Assembly: GCA_051649605.1 (NCBI GenBank) | Contig: JBOFHK010000026.1 | Span: 47,334 to 111,333, forward strand | Source: Brevinema_A sp051649605 | GTDB taxonomy: Bacteria; Spirochaetota; Brevinematia; Brevinematales; Brevinemataceae | Length of the DNA: 64,000 nucleotides | Reading direction: 5' to 3' | Shown: in pieces, positions 1-8,647 of the stretch | How the letters are laid out: each line of letters begins with the position of its first letter | How positions within the stretch are numbered: position 1 is the first letter of the stretch | Notes under the pieces: model-generated | Database searches by the model: none | Seen by the model: only the letters and a program-made list of their open reading frames with translations | What the model was told of the DNA's origin: nothing | Made by a program: the position numbers and the translations under genes

Positions 1-1482
1 AATGTTTTGATTGAGGATATTCTTTACTTCAATAAATAATTCTGCTGTCTGATAAATTTTTTGGGAAATTCTGAGATTTAGTAGAAGAGCAATAGGGGCT
101 TGGTCGGTTTCGGTGAGCATTCGCGGAGCATATAAGGTAAAATGGGTCTCCAAATTAAATCCTACAGGCTTGTATCCCAAATTTAGAAAGACATCAAACT
201 TATGAGGACTAAATAAGAGCCAAAATTTTGGAATATTCTGATAACGGTAGGCAACATTCATGTTGAAGATATTTCCTGTATCCAGCCCAAAACTAAATCC
301 CGTTTCAATAATATCTACCTGAGAAATACTAGTAAAATTATAGAGCTGCGTTTCTATATCGTATTGATAAATACGTTTAGCATTATAATCGCTATAGTTA
401 ACATCCAGAGCCATCCAAAAAATCGGATGAGGGGTAATTCTCATAGTACTAGAATAAATCCATCGAGATTCTGGACTTGGTATTAGCGAAAAAAACTGAC
501 TTTCTCGAGCTGCTAATTCTGCGTTGTAGAGAGTAAAATCCCCAGATATTTTAAAATTCCATGTAAAATAATCTAAGTACTGATATTCTAAACTCAACTC
601 AGGCCAGCCAAATATGGCATTTTCTGAAGAACTCACAAGCCCCATCCCTATTCCCACACTCACTCCTTTGCCCAATACAAAATCTGTTTTTATATTTAAT
701 AGCCCAGTATGAGCCTGAAAATATCTATAATCATTAAACCAATAACTACTTTCAATTTCAAAATAGTTTTTATCGGTAAAATTTGCCCGATAAGCCAATA
801 ACAAATCTCCATCAATCAGCAATACATTATCCGTTATCACTGATTCTAAATTCTTCTGAGCCAAGATTGTAAAACCACTATGTGCCGAAATATCAAGATA
901 AGATTTATCATCAATCCAATGTTTTGTTTTAAAGGTAAGGGGAATATATTGAGTATCTTGATTGTGATTAGTGTTGCTAATAAACTGCCTAGTGTGTTGA
1001 TAATACTCAAATTCAAAAGAAAGTAAACTATTATTAATATCAGCATCAACATAAGCTTGTAAACGATTTTGGAAAAAAGAAGTATTATCAAACTCTTGCT
1101 TATTAAATAGAGCGTTTTGACGAAAATTCCCTTGATAAGTAAACTTATACAAAACATTACTAATCATATTCTGTAATAGGGCATTAATCTTGGTATCATT
1201 AAAAGAACCATAAGAGGCATTTAATAAAGCAATACGACGTGTCTCTTTTTGAGATAAGGCTCTACTAAAAGAAACATCCGCCAATCCAGTAGAAATTTCT
1301 TCTAAATAGACATCTTGAAACTGGGGATTCCTTTCTCTTAGAGTAGCTTCTTGAATACTAACAGTATTAAGAACACTTTGATCTTCAATAACTAAATCCA
1401 ATTCAGGGAGAATAATTTCATCAGCCTGTGCCAAAGACATACTAGGAAAAAAAATGAGCAAAAACATTAAGAATAAAGGCAT
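1..1482 (-). CDS. Outer-membrane beta-barrel protein, TonB-receptor-like (3' end outside window)
   Basis: An open frame of 494 codons runs off the left edge of the window without a stop, so the C-terminus is missing. The ATG at 1482 is chosen because AAGGA lies 6 nt upstream; an in-frame ATG at 1488 touches that SD motif. Residues 1-20 are a hydrophobic signal peptide ending in SMSLAQA. The mature chain begins with an acidic stretch (LPELDLVIEDQS) and is then rich in alternating aromatic and polar residues, as in transmembrane beta-strands. The last visible residues (AELFIEVKNILNQN) resemble the final strands of TonB-dependent receptors. I see no TonB plug domain, so it may be another barrel type. 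It is preceded by its own promoter and is probably surface exposed. The substrate is unknown. Confidence 0.72.
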   Translation of the reverse strand, partial: MPLFLMFLLIFFPSMSLAQADEIILPELDLVIEDQSVLNTVSIQEATLRERNPQFQDVYLEEISTGLADVSFSRALSQKETRRIALLNASYGSFNDTKINALLQNMISNVLYKFTYQGNFRQNALFNKQEFDNTSFFQNRLQAYVDADINNSLLSFEFEYYQHTRQFISNTNHNQDTQYIPLTFKTKHWIDDKSYLDISAHSGFTILAQKNLESVITDNVLLIDGDLLLAYRANFTDKNYFEIESSYWFNDYRYFQAHTGLLNIKTDFVLGKGVSVGIGMGLVSSSENAIFGWPELSLEYQYLDYFTWNFKISGDFTLYNAELAARESQFFSLIPSPESRWIYSSTMRITPHPIFWMALDVNYSDYNAKRIYQYDIETQLYNFTSISQVDIIETGFSFGLDTGNIFNMNVAYRYQNIPKFWLLFSPHKFDVFLNLGYKPVGFNLETHFTLYAPRMLTETDQAPIALLLNLRISQKIYQTAELFIEVKNILNQNI

Positions 1483-1509
1483 AACCATTCCTTAATATTA
1501 ATTGCTCAT

Positions 1510-1538
1510 ATTATAACATACTTACAAAAAAATCTCAA
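1510..1538 (-). promoter_or_regulatory. Sigma-70-type promoter for the barrel protein
   Basis: On the minus strand TTGAGA (1538-1533) and TATAAT (1515-1510) are separated by 17 bp, about 28 bp before the chosen start codon. Confidence 0.6.
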
Positions 1539-1554
1539 GAGATACACTTAGGGC

Positions 1555-1938
1555 TCAAACGACAATACCTTTACTGGCTAATAATACCCTTGTTTCATCA
1601 GACATTGGGGTAAACCCCCTATTGATGAGACCTTTTGTATAGATTTTATTATAAAAAAATGCTCCCACAATATTAACAATAAAATAATATAATGAAGAGA
1701 TTATACTATAAATCCCAAGATCGTCCATTATTTGAAACGTGATCGCTCCATCAATATTAGAATACGTGTAGGGCATATAATAAAAACCCACTATATAAAA
1801 TAAAAAAAAGGGTAAAAAGATTTTGAAATCACCCCTTAGAAGAGGAACAAACATCCCGAAAAAAAACGTTGTCCAAGAGAATCCAAGAATAGCTTTTTTA
1901 ATCTGACCAGTATGTCTATTTTGCAAAAACACTATCAT
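1555..1938 (-). CDS. Small HrgC/DUF2628-like membrane protein
   Basis: This 127-residue protein opens with MIVFLQNRHTGQIKKAILGF followed by SWTTFFFGMFVPLLRGD, a pattern I recognise from HrgC/DUF2628-like small membrane proteins. Two or three hydrophobic segments follow (about residues 20-55 and 75-100), and the C-terminus has the family-like NKIYTKGLINRGF before a short tail. It probably sits in the inner membrane. The biochemical role of the family is not established. An AAGGA motif precedes the ATG. It lies 86 bp downstream of pfp on the same strand with no visible terminator between, so it could be read through from accA-pfp. Confidence 0.7.
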   Translation of the reverse strand: MIVFLQNRHTGQIKKAILGFSWTTFFFGMFVPLLRGDFKIFLPFFLFYIVGFYYMPYTYSNIDGAITFQIMDDLGIYSIISSLYYFIVNIVGAFFYNKIYTKGLINRGFTPMSDETRVLLASKGIVV

Positions 1939-2024
1939 TATATTTCCTTATTTTATATTTCAAAACCAACAATCTTTTGAATCATTAGTTTTAAAATATT
2001 ACTTAATCAAATATTTATTTTTAT

Positions 2025-3746
2025 TTACTTTATTGTAAAATCATGCCCTAAATCAAAATTAAGATTTTCATAAGAACGATTTAAAGCAACAGAAATCGGT
2101 ACTTGCTTTGCCATAGAACCCATTAATTGACGAGGACCTGGAGAGGTAAAACAATCATCCTGCGCCCAAGCTTTACGCCTAGATACAAAAAATTCAAAGG
2201 CAGGAGAATTTAATTTGACCAAAGCCTTTTCGATTACGAACTCATCTTGACCGTGCCGACGTTCAATATTTAAAAGTCCTGTCAATGGAATTGCTTGTGC
2301 CCGTCCACTTTTTTGAAGATCTGTAATTGCTGCCATATAACCTGTATGTCCACCTAACGCTAAAGAACCAGCCACTAAACCAAGATTCAAACAATAAGCA
2401 GCGTCGAATACTGTCGGTGCTCCACAGCGTCCTTCATAACCAAAAAAATGATTTAAAGGGGCAAAATTATATTTTGCAAAATAACCTTCCGACGATTTTT
2501 GCATTTCTTTGATACGATCTGCCACCATTTCAATCACTAAGGTTTCTGTAGGGATCTGAGATAAAGGAAGATTGCCATGAGAATCCCGATCCAAGAGAAG
2601 CATTGCTTGAATACTAACAGGAAGTGCTTGGTATAGTAATTGTGTTTTTTCGTCAAGTTTTTCTACCATAAATGCTTTTTTCTGGTGAACATCCATCGCA
2701 GTAAATTTTTCTACATTATGGCCAATCATTTCATCCATTTGGGAAAGCATAGCTCTCATTTCTGGAATAAATTCGATAAATCCTTCAGGGATTAAAACCA
2801 ATCCATGATTGATACCTTTTTCGGCACGGTATTTAACAACTTCTGCAATTTCATTAATAACTTGTGCAAGTGAATATTTTTTTTCTAAGACTTCTTCAGA
2901 AATAATCGTATAAGCAGGTCTCGTTTGAAGTGCCGTTTCTAAAGCCACATGACTTGCAGCACGCCCCATAATCTTGACAAAATGCCAATATTTAAGTGAA
3001 GACGATGTATCTTGAAGAATGTTACCAACCATTTCAGAATAAATTTTTGTTGCCGTATCAAATCCAAAAGAAATTGGAAGAAGATCCCCTAACTGAAGAT
3101 CACCATCAATCGTTTTTGGAACACCAATAACGGTAACACCATGAGGAGCTAAAAACTCTGCTAGTACCGCAGCATTAGTATTAGAATCATCGCCTCCAAT
3201 AATAATAATCGTATCCAATTTGTATTTGATGACGACATTTTTTACTTGAGTAAATTGTTCTGGAGATTTGATTTTGGTACGATCTGAGCCCATAAAATCA
3301 AAACCACCAGTATTACAAATATCATCTACCATCGTATCGGTAATTTCAAAAAAATCACCAGCTAAAAGCCCTTTTGGCCCTTTTTTAACCGCTAATAAGG
3401 TATTATTTTCACCCAAAGCTTTTTTAATCCCAACAACAACATTATGCCCTCCAGATGCCGGCCCTCCTGAAAATAAAACCGCAACGCGTTTACCGGAGAC
3501 GTCTAAAGCCCCATCAACTGATAAAATCTTATTTTCACTTTTCGCCACCATTAGAGGAAATGCTGTGGTAATTGCATCACCATCTTTCGTAGTCAATACC
3601 TGATTGGATTTTTTAAATTGCACTGCCTGTAAGGAAGAACCTTTAATAAATTCTTGTAAAACAGGAACAGCTAGTGTTCTGATGTAATTCTCAAAGGGAG
3701 AACGATGTCTCTCCATATTAATAAGTTTATTATTTAACTCACTCAT
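2025..3746 (-). CDS. pfp: Diphosphate--fructose-6-phosphate 1-phosphotransferase, long form
   Basis: This enzyme phosphorylates fructose 6-phosphate with pyrophosphate, reversibly, in glycolysis. At 573 residues it matches the long (PfpB) clade used by spirochaetes and plants rather than the roughly 320-residue ATP enzyme. The nucleotide loop reads GGDDSNTNAA, where the second Asp marks PPi specificity (ATP enzymes have GGDGS). The catalytic motif PKTIDGDL is present, as are the substrate motifs MGRAASHVALE and PEGFIEF. The start has AGGAGA 7 nt upstream. It lies 19 bp after accA and is probably co-transcribed from the promoter at 4770-4798. Confidence 0.95.
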   Translation of the reverse strand: MSELNNKLINMERHRSPFENYIRTLAVPVLQEFIKGSSLQAVQFKKSNQVLTTKDGDAITTAFPLMVAKSENKILSVDGALDVSGKRVAVLFSGGPASGGHNVVVGIKKALGENNTLLAVKKGPKGLLAGDFFEITDTMVDDICNTGGFDFMGSDRTKIKSPEQFTQVKNVVIKYKLDTIIIIGGDDSNTNAAVLAEFLAPHGVTVIGVPKTIDGDLQLGDLLPISFGFDTATKIYSEMVGNILQDTSSSLKYWHFVKIMGRAASHVALETALQTRPAYTIISEEVLEKKYSLAQVINEIAEVVKYRAEKGINHGLVLIPEGFIEFIPEMRAMLSQMDEMIGHNVEKFTAMDVHQKKAFMVEKLDEKTQLLYQALPVSIQAMLLLDRDSHGNLPLSQIPTETLVIEMVADRIKEMQKSSEGYFAKYNFAPLNHFFGYEGRCGAPTVFDAAYCLNLGLVAGSLALGGHTGYMAAITDLQKSGRAQAIPLTGLLNIERRHGQDEFVIEKALVKLNSPAFEFFVSRRKAWAQDDCFTSPGPRQLMGSMAKQVPISVALNRSYENLNFDLGHDFTIK

Positions 3747-3765
3747 AAATTATCTCCTAAGGGAT

Positions 3766-4707
3766 TTAGTTATTAACAAAATATCCGATTTTTCTAAACC
3801 GTTCATAGCGATCATTAAGTAGTTTTGTAATACTCTTTTTTCGTAGTTGTCGTAAATTTTCAACAATCATCGTCGATAAGGTTTGCATCATCATTGAAGG
3901 ATCTCTGTGAGCACCCCCAATAGGTTCAGGAATAATCTGATCAACTACAGCAAATTCTTTAAGGTATTTTGGTGTATATTTTAGTGCTTCAGCAGCCTGT
4001 TGTACTTTGGTAGAATCATGCCATAAAATCGAAGCACAAGATTCTGGAGAGATAACAGAATAAATTGAATGTTCCAAAATCAATACTCTATCAGCTATAG
4101 CAATTCCTAAAGCCCCTCCACTTCCACCTTCTCCAATAACAATAGAAATAATCGGTGTTTTTATTCCAAAAAAATTCATAATATTATTTGCGATCGCCTC
4201 ACCTTGTCCTCGTTCTTCCGCTCCAATCCCAGGATAAGCACCTGGAGTATCTACAAAAGTCAATACAGGTTTTTTAAATTTCTCTGCAAGCTGAACTGCT
4301 CGAAGTGCTTTACGATACCCTTCAGGGTTTGGCATTCCAAAGTTTCTTTTAATACGAGAATGTACATCTTTCCCTTTTTCTTGCCCAATAATCATAAATT
4401 TTTCACCGTCCAATTCTGCCCAACCTGCAATAATCGCTCCATCATCGCCAAAAACTCTATCTCCATGAATTTCTACAAAGTCTGAAAACATTTGCTCTAT
4501 ATAATCAAGAAATCCTGGTCTTGCTGGATGTCGAGCAACCTGTGTTGTCTGCCAAGGAGTTAGATCTTGGTACAAATGATTTAAGATACTTTTTTTTTGG
4601 TCTTCCAAGGCATATACTTGTACAAGATCGCTTTCTAAATCTGACTGGAGAATGTCAATCGCAAGATCAATTTCTTTCAATTCTTGTTCAAAATCTAAAT
4701 ATTTCAT
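3766..4707 (-). CDS. accA: Acetyl-CoA carboxylase carboxyltransferase subunit alpha
   Basis: AccA forms the carboxyltransferase with AccD and moves the carboxyl group from carboxybiotin to acetyl-CoA, making malonyl-CoA for fatty-acid synthesis. The 313-residue length is normal for AccA. Recognisable family segments are the N-terminal DFEQELKEID helix, GDRAVFGDD-like GDRVFGDDGAIIAG, the oxyanion/CoA region FVDTPGAYPGIGAEERGQ and IGEGGSGGALGIA. No accD, accB or accC lies nearby. It is first in a two-gene unit with pfp and has a strong promoter upstream. Confidence 0.95.
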   Translation of the reverse strand: MKYLDFEQELKEIDLAIDILQSDLESDLVQVYALEDQKKSILNHLYQDLTPWQTTQVARHPARPGFLDYIEQMFSDFVEIHGDRVFGDDGAIIAGWAELDGEKFMIIGQEKGKDVHSRIKRNFGMPNPEGYRKALRAVQLAEKFKKPVLTFVDTPGAYPGIGAEERGQGEAIANNIMNFFGIKTPIISIVIGEGGSGGALGIAIADRVLILEHSIYSVISPESCASILWHDSTKVQQAAEALKYTPKYLKEFAVVDQIIPEPIGGAHRDPSMMMQTLSTMIVENLRQLRKKSITKLLNDRYERFRKIGYFVNN

Positions 4708-4769
4708 AATGAAAACCTCTGTATTAAAAATATAATAATATATAGATCAAACAAATGACTGTTTTCAAA

Positions 4770-4798
4770 ATTATACTGTATAATTATCAATTCGTCAA
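4770..4798 (-). promoter_or_regulatory. Sigma-70-type promoter for accA-pfp
   Basis: TTGACG (4798-4793) and a consensus TATAAT (4775-4770) on the minus strand are separated by 17 bp, about 62 bp before the accA start. Confidence 0.75.
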
Positions 4799-4840
4799 GA
4801 CAATCATTAAAATAAATATTCTTCCTAGTGAAAATAATAA

Positions 4841-4877
4841 AAATAAAAAGTGAAGAATCATTCCTCACTTTTTATTT
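4841..4877 (-). terminator. Intrinsic terminator after the cyclophilin gene
   Basis: Two arms of about 17 bp flank a TCA loop. The single irregular pair is A/C when read on the plus strand but a G-U wobble on the minus strand, and the transcript arm ends in a U run. This fits termination of the minus-strand gene at 4891-5457. Confidence 0.8.
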
Positions 4878-4890
4878 TTATATGTTGTTC

Positions 4891-5457
4891 TTATTGGTTT
4901 ACTGTCACTTTTTTCATCGATACAGTTTTAACAGGTTTATCATTCATTCCTGTTTGTACAGCACCAATTTTTTTAACAATATCTAATCCTTGGATTACTT
5001 GCCCAAATACAGCGTGTTTGCCATCAAGCCAAGAGGTTGGAACTAAAGTAATAAAAAATTGTGATCCCCCCGTATCTGGTCCCGCATTCGCCATAGAAAG
5101 GACACCAGCATTAACGTGCTTAAGATGAGGATGAAATTCATCTTTAATCGTATACCCAGGACCACCCATACCTGTGCCTTGTGGATCTCCAGTTTGGATC
5201 ATAAAATCTTTTATAATACGATGAAAAATAATCCCATTATAAAATCCTTCTTTTACAAGTTTAAGAAAGTTTGCCGCAGTAATTGGAGCTTTATCTTCAA
5301 AAATTTCTGCTTTAATTACTCCCATCTCTGTTTCTATTGTTACCACAGGGTTTTTTGGATTAATTGGTTGAATAATTCCCGTTTGTGCTTCTAAATTACT
5401 TTCTGACATAATTATAACTCCCAATGCGATTAATAAAATTTTTTGAGTGATTTTCAT
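4891..5457 (-). CDS. Exported cyclophilin-type peptidyl-prolyl isomerase
   Basis: The 188-residue protein has an N-terminal hydrophobic signal (KILLIALGVIIM) and then a single cyclophilin domain from about residue 35. Family motifs are FHRIIKDFMIQTGDPQGTG, ending in the catalytic-core Arg and Gln region, then GPGYTIKDEF, SMANAGPDTGGSQFFIT and HAVFGQVIQG. It would catalyse prolyl cis-trans isomerisation on exported proteins. A GGAGG motif lies directly before the ATG. It has its own terminator and sits divergently from ftsI. The precise signal cleavage point and whether it is membrane-anchored are uncertain. Confidence 0.9.
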   Translation of the reverse strand: MKITQKILLIALGVIIMSESNLEAQTGIIQPINPKNPVVTIETEMGVIKAEIFEDKAPITAANFLKLVKEGFYNGIIFHRIIKDFMIQTGDPQGTGMGGPGYTIKDEFHPHLKHVNAGVLSMANAGPDTGGSQFFITLVPTSWLDGKHAVFGQVIQGLDIVKKIGAVQTGMNDKPVKTVSMKKVTVNQ

Positions 5458-5669
5458 AAAACCTCCACGGTACTTTGATATTTTATTGTATTATTTGATT
5501 TTCCTTATTATAAATTAATATATTACGATATACTATATAACAAGCTGCTTTTAATATAGAATAATATAGAAATAAAGACCCTATATTTTTATATTATAGC
5601 AAAAACTATTAATTAAATCAAGAATTTTATACATTTATACAATCATAAAAAATAGTCGTTTAGTAAAAA

Positions 5670-5698
5670 TTGATTTTTAGATAAAAAAATGTCATAAT
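5670..5698 (+). promoter_or_regulatory. Promoter for the ftsI-DUF502-DUF115 genes
   Basis: TTGATT (5670-5675) and CATAAT (5693-5698) are 17 bp apart, 36 bp before the ftsI start. The rest of 5458-5669 is AT-rich without other clear signals. Confidence 0.5.
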
Positions 5699-5733
5699 AA
5701 GCAGTACGCATCAAAGCATAGGAGTATAAAAAT

Positions 5734-7311
5734 ATGAAGAATTCTTCCCGTTTTATGATGCTTATTATAATATTTTTAGTGGGATTTGCCTTTACAGGAA
5801 TCAAGCTTATTCAGACAACTCTTTTTCCCAATACAAGGCTCAGTTCTGTTAACTATCGTATTACCCAACCACGAGGAAACATCTACGATACACGAGGTCG
5901 TCTCATTGCAGGTGTTTCTTCCACAAGCTCTTTATATGCTCGTCCCAATCGGATTTCGGAAGAATTAAAAGAATATATCAATCAATACCTCTTAGCAACA
6001 GGATATTTTTCTTATACGGAATTAGAAGGATTAAACCAAACTAATAAGGGTTTTGTTTATATTAAAAGAGATATGACTCCTTCTATTACTACCCCTGTAG
6101 AAATCCTATATAAAACATTAAAAGATAAAGGTTTCCTCAAAAACGACGAAATTGGAATCACCACTGAAGAATCACGGTTTTATCCTTATCCATTTTTATC
6201 ACCTATTATCGGCATCTTAGGACGTGATGGATTAGGACTTTATGGAGTAGAATATACTCAAAATGAACTCCTGACACAAGGTAATAGCTTAACACTTAGT
6301 ATTGATTCGGAAATTTCCCGTATTGCCTATGAAGAGTTATTTCGTGTCGTTAAGGATTCAAATGCCGATAGTGGTAGTGTAGGAATTATTAATCTTAAAA
6401 CGAGAGATATTTTATCTCTAGTTCAAGTAACTGATCAAGCTCACCAAGCAACAGCCGTATCTCATATTTTTGAACCAGGATCAGCAATGAAATTATTCAC
6501 CGCAGCTTTTGCTATGGAACAAGGATTAGCCTCTACTACAAGCCCAAATTTTGATGACTCTACACCTTATAAAATTGGTAGTTACACCTTTACTAGACCT
6601 CGTTATGGCTATATTCCTTTATCAACCATGCTTACCAAATCTGCAAATATTTCTTTTGCTCGTCTTTCCTCTCAGTTTAGTATCGATGATTATTATTTAT
6701 GGCTAACGGAGTTGGGATTTGGACAAAAAGCCAATCTTCCTTTAACTGGTATCGAAAAAGGTATCCTCCATCCCCCTGATAAATGGAGTGCCTTATCCAA
6801 ACCCATGATTGCTATTGGACAAGAAATTGGAGTAACAACCCTTCAACTTCTTATTGCCACTTCTGTTATTGGAGGGGGAGGACAATATATTGATCCAAGA
6901 TTCCTTATTTCGATCCGCAATCCCTCTGGAGAAGAGACCTTAGTTGCTCCTACACGAGAAACTAAACAACTATTACACCCCCAAAAAGCTAAAGAATTGT
7001 TATATACAATAGAAGATGTTATCCGTACAGGTACAGGAAAACAGGCAGCGGTAGAAGGGGTAAGAATTGCTGGAAAAACAGGAACAGGTATGATTGCAGG
7101 GATTGAAGGCTATGGCCAGGGTAAAAATAATACCGTCTTTATCGGAATTCTACCCGTCGAAGATCCTAGTATCGCTATCGTCGTATCCATCCACAACCCC
7201 AAAGGGAGTAGCCGAAGCGGAGGGGGTGTATCTGCTCCGTTATTTTCGGATATAGCACGGAGGATTTTAGTATCTACTGGCTATCAACAAAAAGCTAACA
7301 TATTAGAATAG
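5734..7311 (+). CDS. ftsI: FtsI/PBP2-type class B penicillin-binding protein
   Basis: This is a peptidoglycan transpeptidase anchored by one N-terminal membrane segment (about residues 7-27). The pedestal follows with QPRGNIYDTRGRLIAG, a typical class B PBP motif. The transpeptidase domain carries all three active-site motifs: SAMK with the nucleophile Ser at about 250, SAN at about 303-305, and KTGT at about 448-451. At 525 residues it is a short member, with no C-terminal PASTA domain. No mra, ftsW or mur genes flank it, so it is outside a classical division cluster. AGGAG precedes the start. The class B assignment is firm; FtsI rather than the elongation PBP2 is an inference. Confidence 0.87.
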   Translation: MKNSSRFMMLIIIFLVGFAFTGIKLIQTTLFPNTRLSSVNYRITQPRGNIYDTRGRLIAGVSSTSSLYARPNRISEELKEYINQYLLATGYFSYTELEGLNQTNKGFVYIKRDMTPSITTPVEILYKTLKDKGFLKNDEIGITTEESRFYPYPFLSPIIGILGRDGLGLYGVEYTQNELLTQGNSLTLSIDSEISRIAYEELFRVVKDSNADSGSVGIINLKTRDILSLVQVTDQAHQATAVSHIFEPGSAMKLFTAAFAMEQGLASTTSPNFDDSTPYKIGSYTFTRPRYGYIPLSTMLTKSANISFARLSSQFSIDDYYLWLTELGFGQKANLPLTGIEKGILHPPDKWSALSKPMIAIGQEIGVTTLQLLIATSVIGGGGQYIDPRFLISIRNPSGEETLVAPTRETKQLLHPQKAKELLYTIEDVIRTGTGKQAAVEGVRIAGKTGTGMIAGIEGYGQGKNNTVFIGILPVEDPSIAIVVSIHNPKGSSRSGGGVSAPLFSDIARRILVSTGYQQKANILE

Positions 7312-7336
7312 TAACACATACATATCGAGGTCATTT

Positions 7337-8647
7337 ATGAAAAAACAATTTTCTCCCTCCCATATCTTTAAAGATGGGATTTTTTTACTCCTTCCCGTGG
7401 GATTGACTATTGGTGTAATCTACTGGGGCTGGTCTTTACTCCGAGGATTTATTCCTGATCTTTCCATCATCCTACCAAAAACAATTACCGAGCAAGCGAA
7501 TTTCTCTCAATTTTTAGATCTTATTTCTCTTCTTTTTTTTATCTCTATTATTACTATTTTTGGGATGTTGGCATCAACATTCTTAGGTAAATTCTTTTTA
7601 TTCCTATTTGATAAAATCCTTACTGGCCCGACATTTATCAGACCAATTTATACAACATTTAAAAAAATCACCGAAAGTATCTTCAAAAAAGAAAGTGATT
7701 CTCCCTTATCAGCGGGGATTTCAGAAAGTATTTTGATTCCCTATCCCAACAAAGATAGCCAAAGCATCGGATTTATTACCTCTCTCCATGCTAAACATCT
7801 ACTTGGGGAAGAAGAAGGGGAAAAATGGTTGACGGTCTATGTCCCTTCTGCACCTGTAATTTCTGCAGGATTTTACCTTCTATGCCGAAAAGAAGATACC
7901 ACCCCCTGTAAACTCGACAGCAGTACAGCAATGACAACCATTATTTCTGTCGGTGCAATACAAAACTCTAAAGAATTATCTCCCTCCAACCCTATCAAAA
8001 CTCCTAAAGAAAAATACCCCAATTTCCTTCGTATTTGGTTTATTAACGGTATTTTACTTCTCACACCTATTATTACTACCTTTTATATTTTAGGCTGGAT
8101 CTTTAACTATTTATATACTTTCGTTACTAAAATTTCCCAATTACTTCCCAATACACTATCAATCAACATTCCTGAACCGTATAATAATATCCTCATTAAT
8201 ATTATTATTTTTCTCATTTTGATTGTGATCATTATGATCATTGGGCTCTTGGGAGAAAGTACCTTCGGGATTTGGGTTAAAACCCTCAGTACCCGAATTT
8301 TCCATAGTATCCCTATGTTCAACAAAGTATATAGCGTCATCGAACAAATTGTTAAAGTTTTTTCCCCTGATCCTTCTAAAAACAGTACTTTTGACCAAGC
8401 GGTACTAGTACCTTATCCTTCTGATGCAACCTATGCAGTTGGATTTGTTACAGGAGCTAATGCAGATTATATTAGATCAGATAGTGATAGTAAATACCGT
8501 CCTGTATTTATCCCTACCACCCCTATTCCCACCACAGGCTGGTTTATTATTTCAGAAGTTGAGAAAATAATCCCCCTAGATATGTCTATAGAAAAAGCGT
8601 TTGCCTTAGTAATTTCCGCAGGGATTCTCACAGAGGATCAAGAATGA
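7337..8647 (+). CDS. Membrane protein with two tandem DUF502 domains
   Basis: The 436-residue chain contains two successive copies of the DUF502 membrane family. Copy 1 (about 8-220) has DGIFLLLPVGLTIGVIYWG, a second TM, and SILIPYPNKDSQSIGFIT; copy 2 (about 228-436) has NGILLLTPIITTFYILGW, a second TM, and VLVPYPSDATYAVGFVTG. Both copies end in the same kind of proline-threonine segment (YVPSAPVISAGF and FIPTTPIPTTGW). Ordinary family members hold one copy of about 200 residues. The function of DUF502 is not established. A GAGG motif precedes the ATG, and the stop overlaps the next start by 4 nt (ATGA), so the two products are likely translated together. Confidence 0.8.
   Translation: MKKQFSPSHIFKDGIFLLLPVGLTIGVIYWGWSLLRGFIPDLSIILPKTITEQANFSQFLDLISLLFFISIITIFGMLASTFLGKFFLFLFDKILTGPTFIRPIYTTFKKITESIFKKESDSPLSAGISESILIPYPNKDSQSIGFITSLHAKHLLGEEEGEKWLTVYVPSAPVISAGFYLLCRKEDTTPCKLDSSTAMTTIISVGAIQNSKELSPSNPIKTPKEKYPNFLRIWFINGILLLTPIITTFYILGWIFNYLYTFVTKISQLLPNTLSINIPEPYNNILINIIIFLILIVIIMIIGLLGESTFGIWVKTLSTRIFHSIPMFNKVYSVIEQIVKVFSPDPSKNSTFDQAVLVPYPSDATYAVGFVTGANADYIRSDSDSKYRPVFIPTTPIPTTGWFIISEVEKIIPLDMSIEKAFALVISAGILTEDQE

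Noticed and set aside
846..1157. A hydrophobic minus-strand frame of about 100 codons
   Set aside because: It lies in a different frame inside the barrel-protein gene, whose own frame is open for 494 codons.
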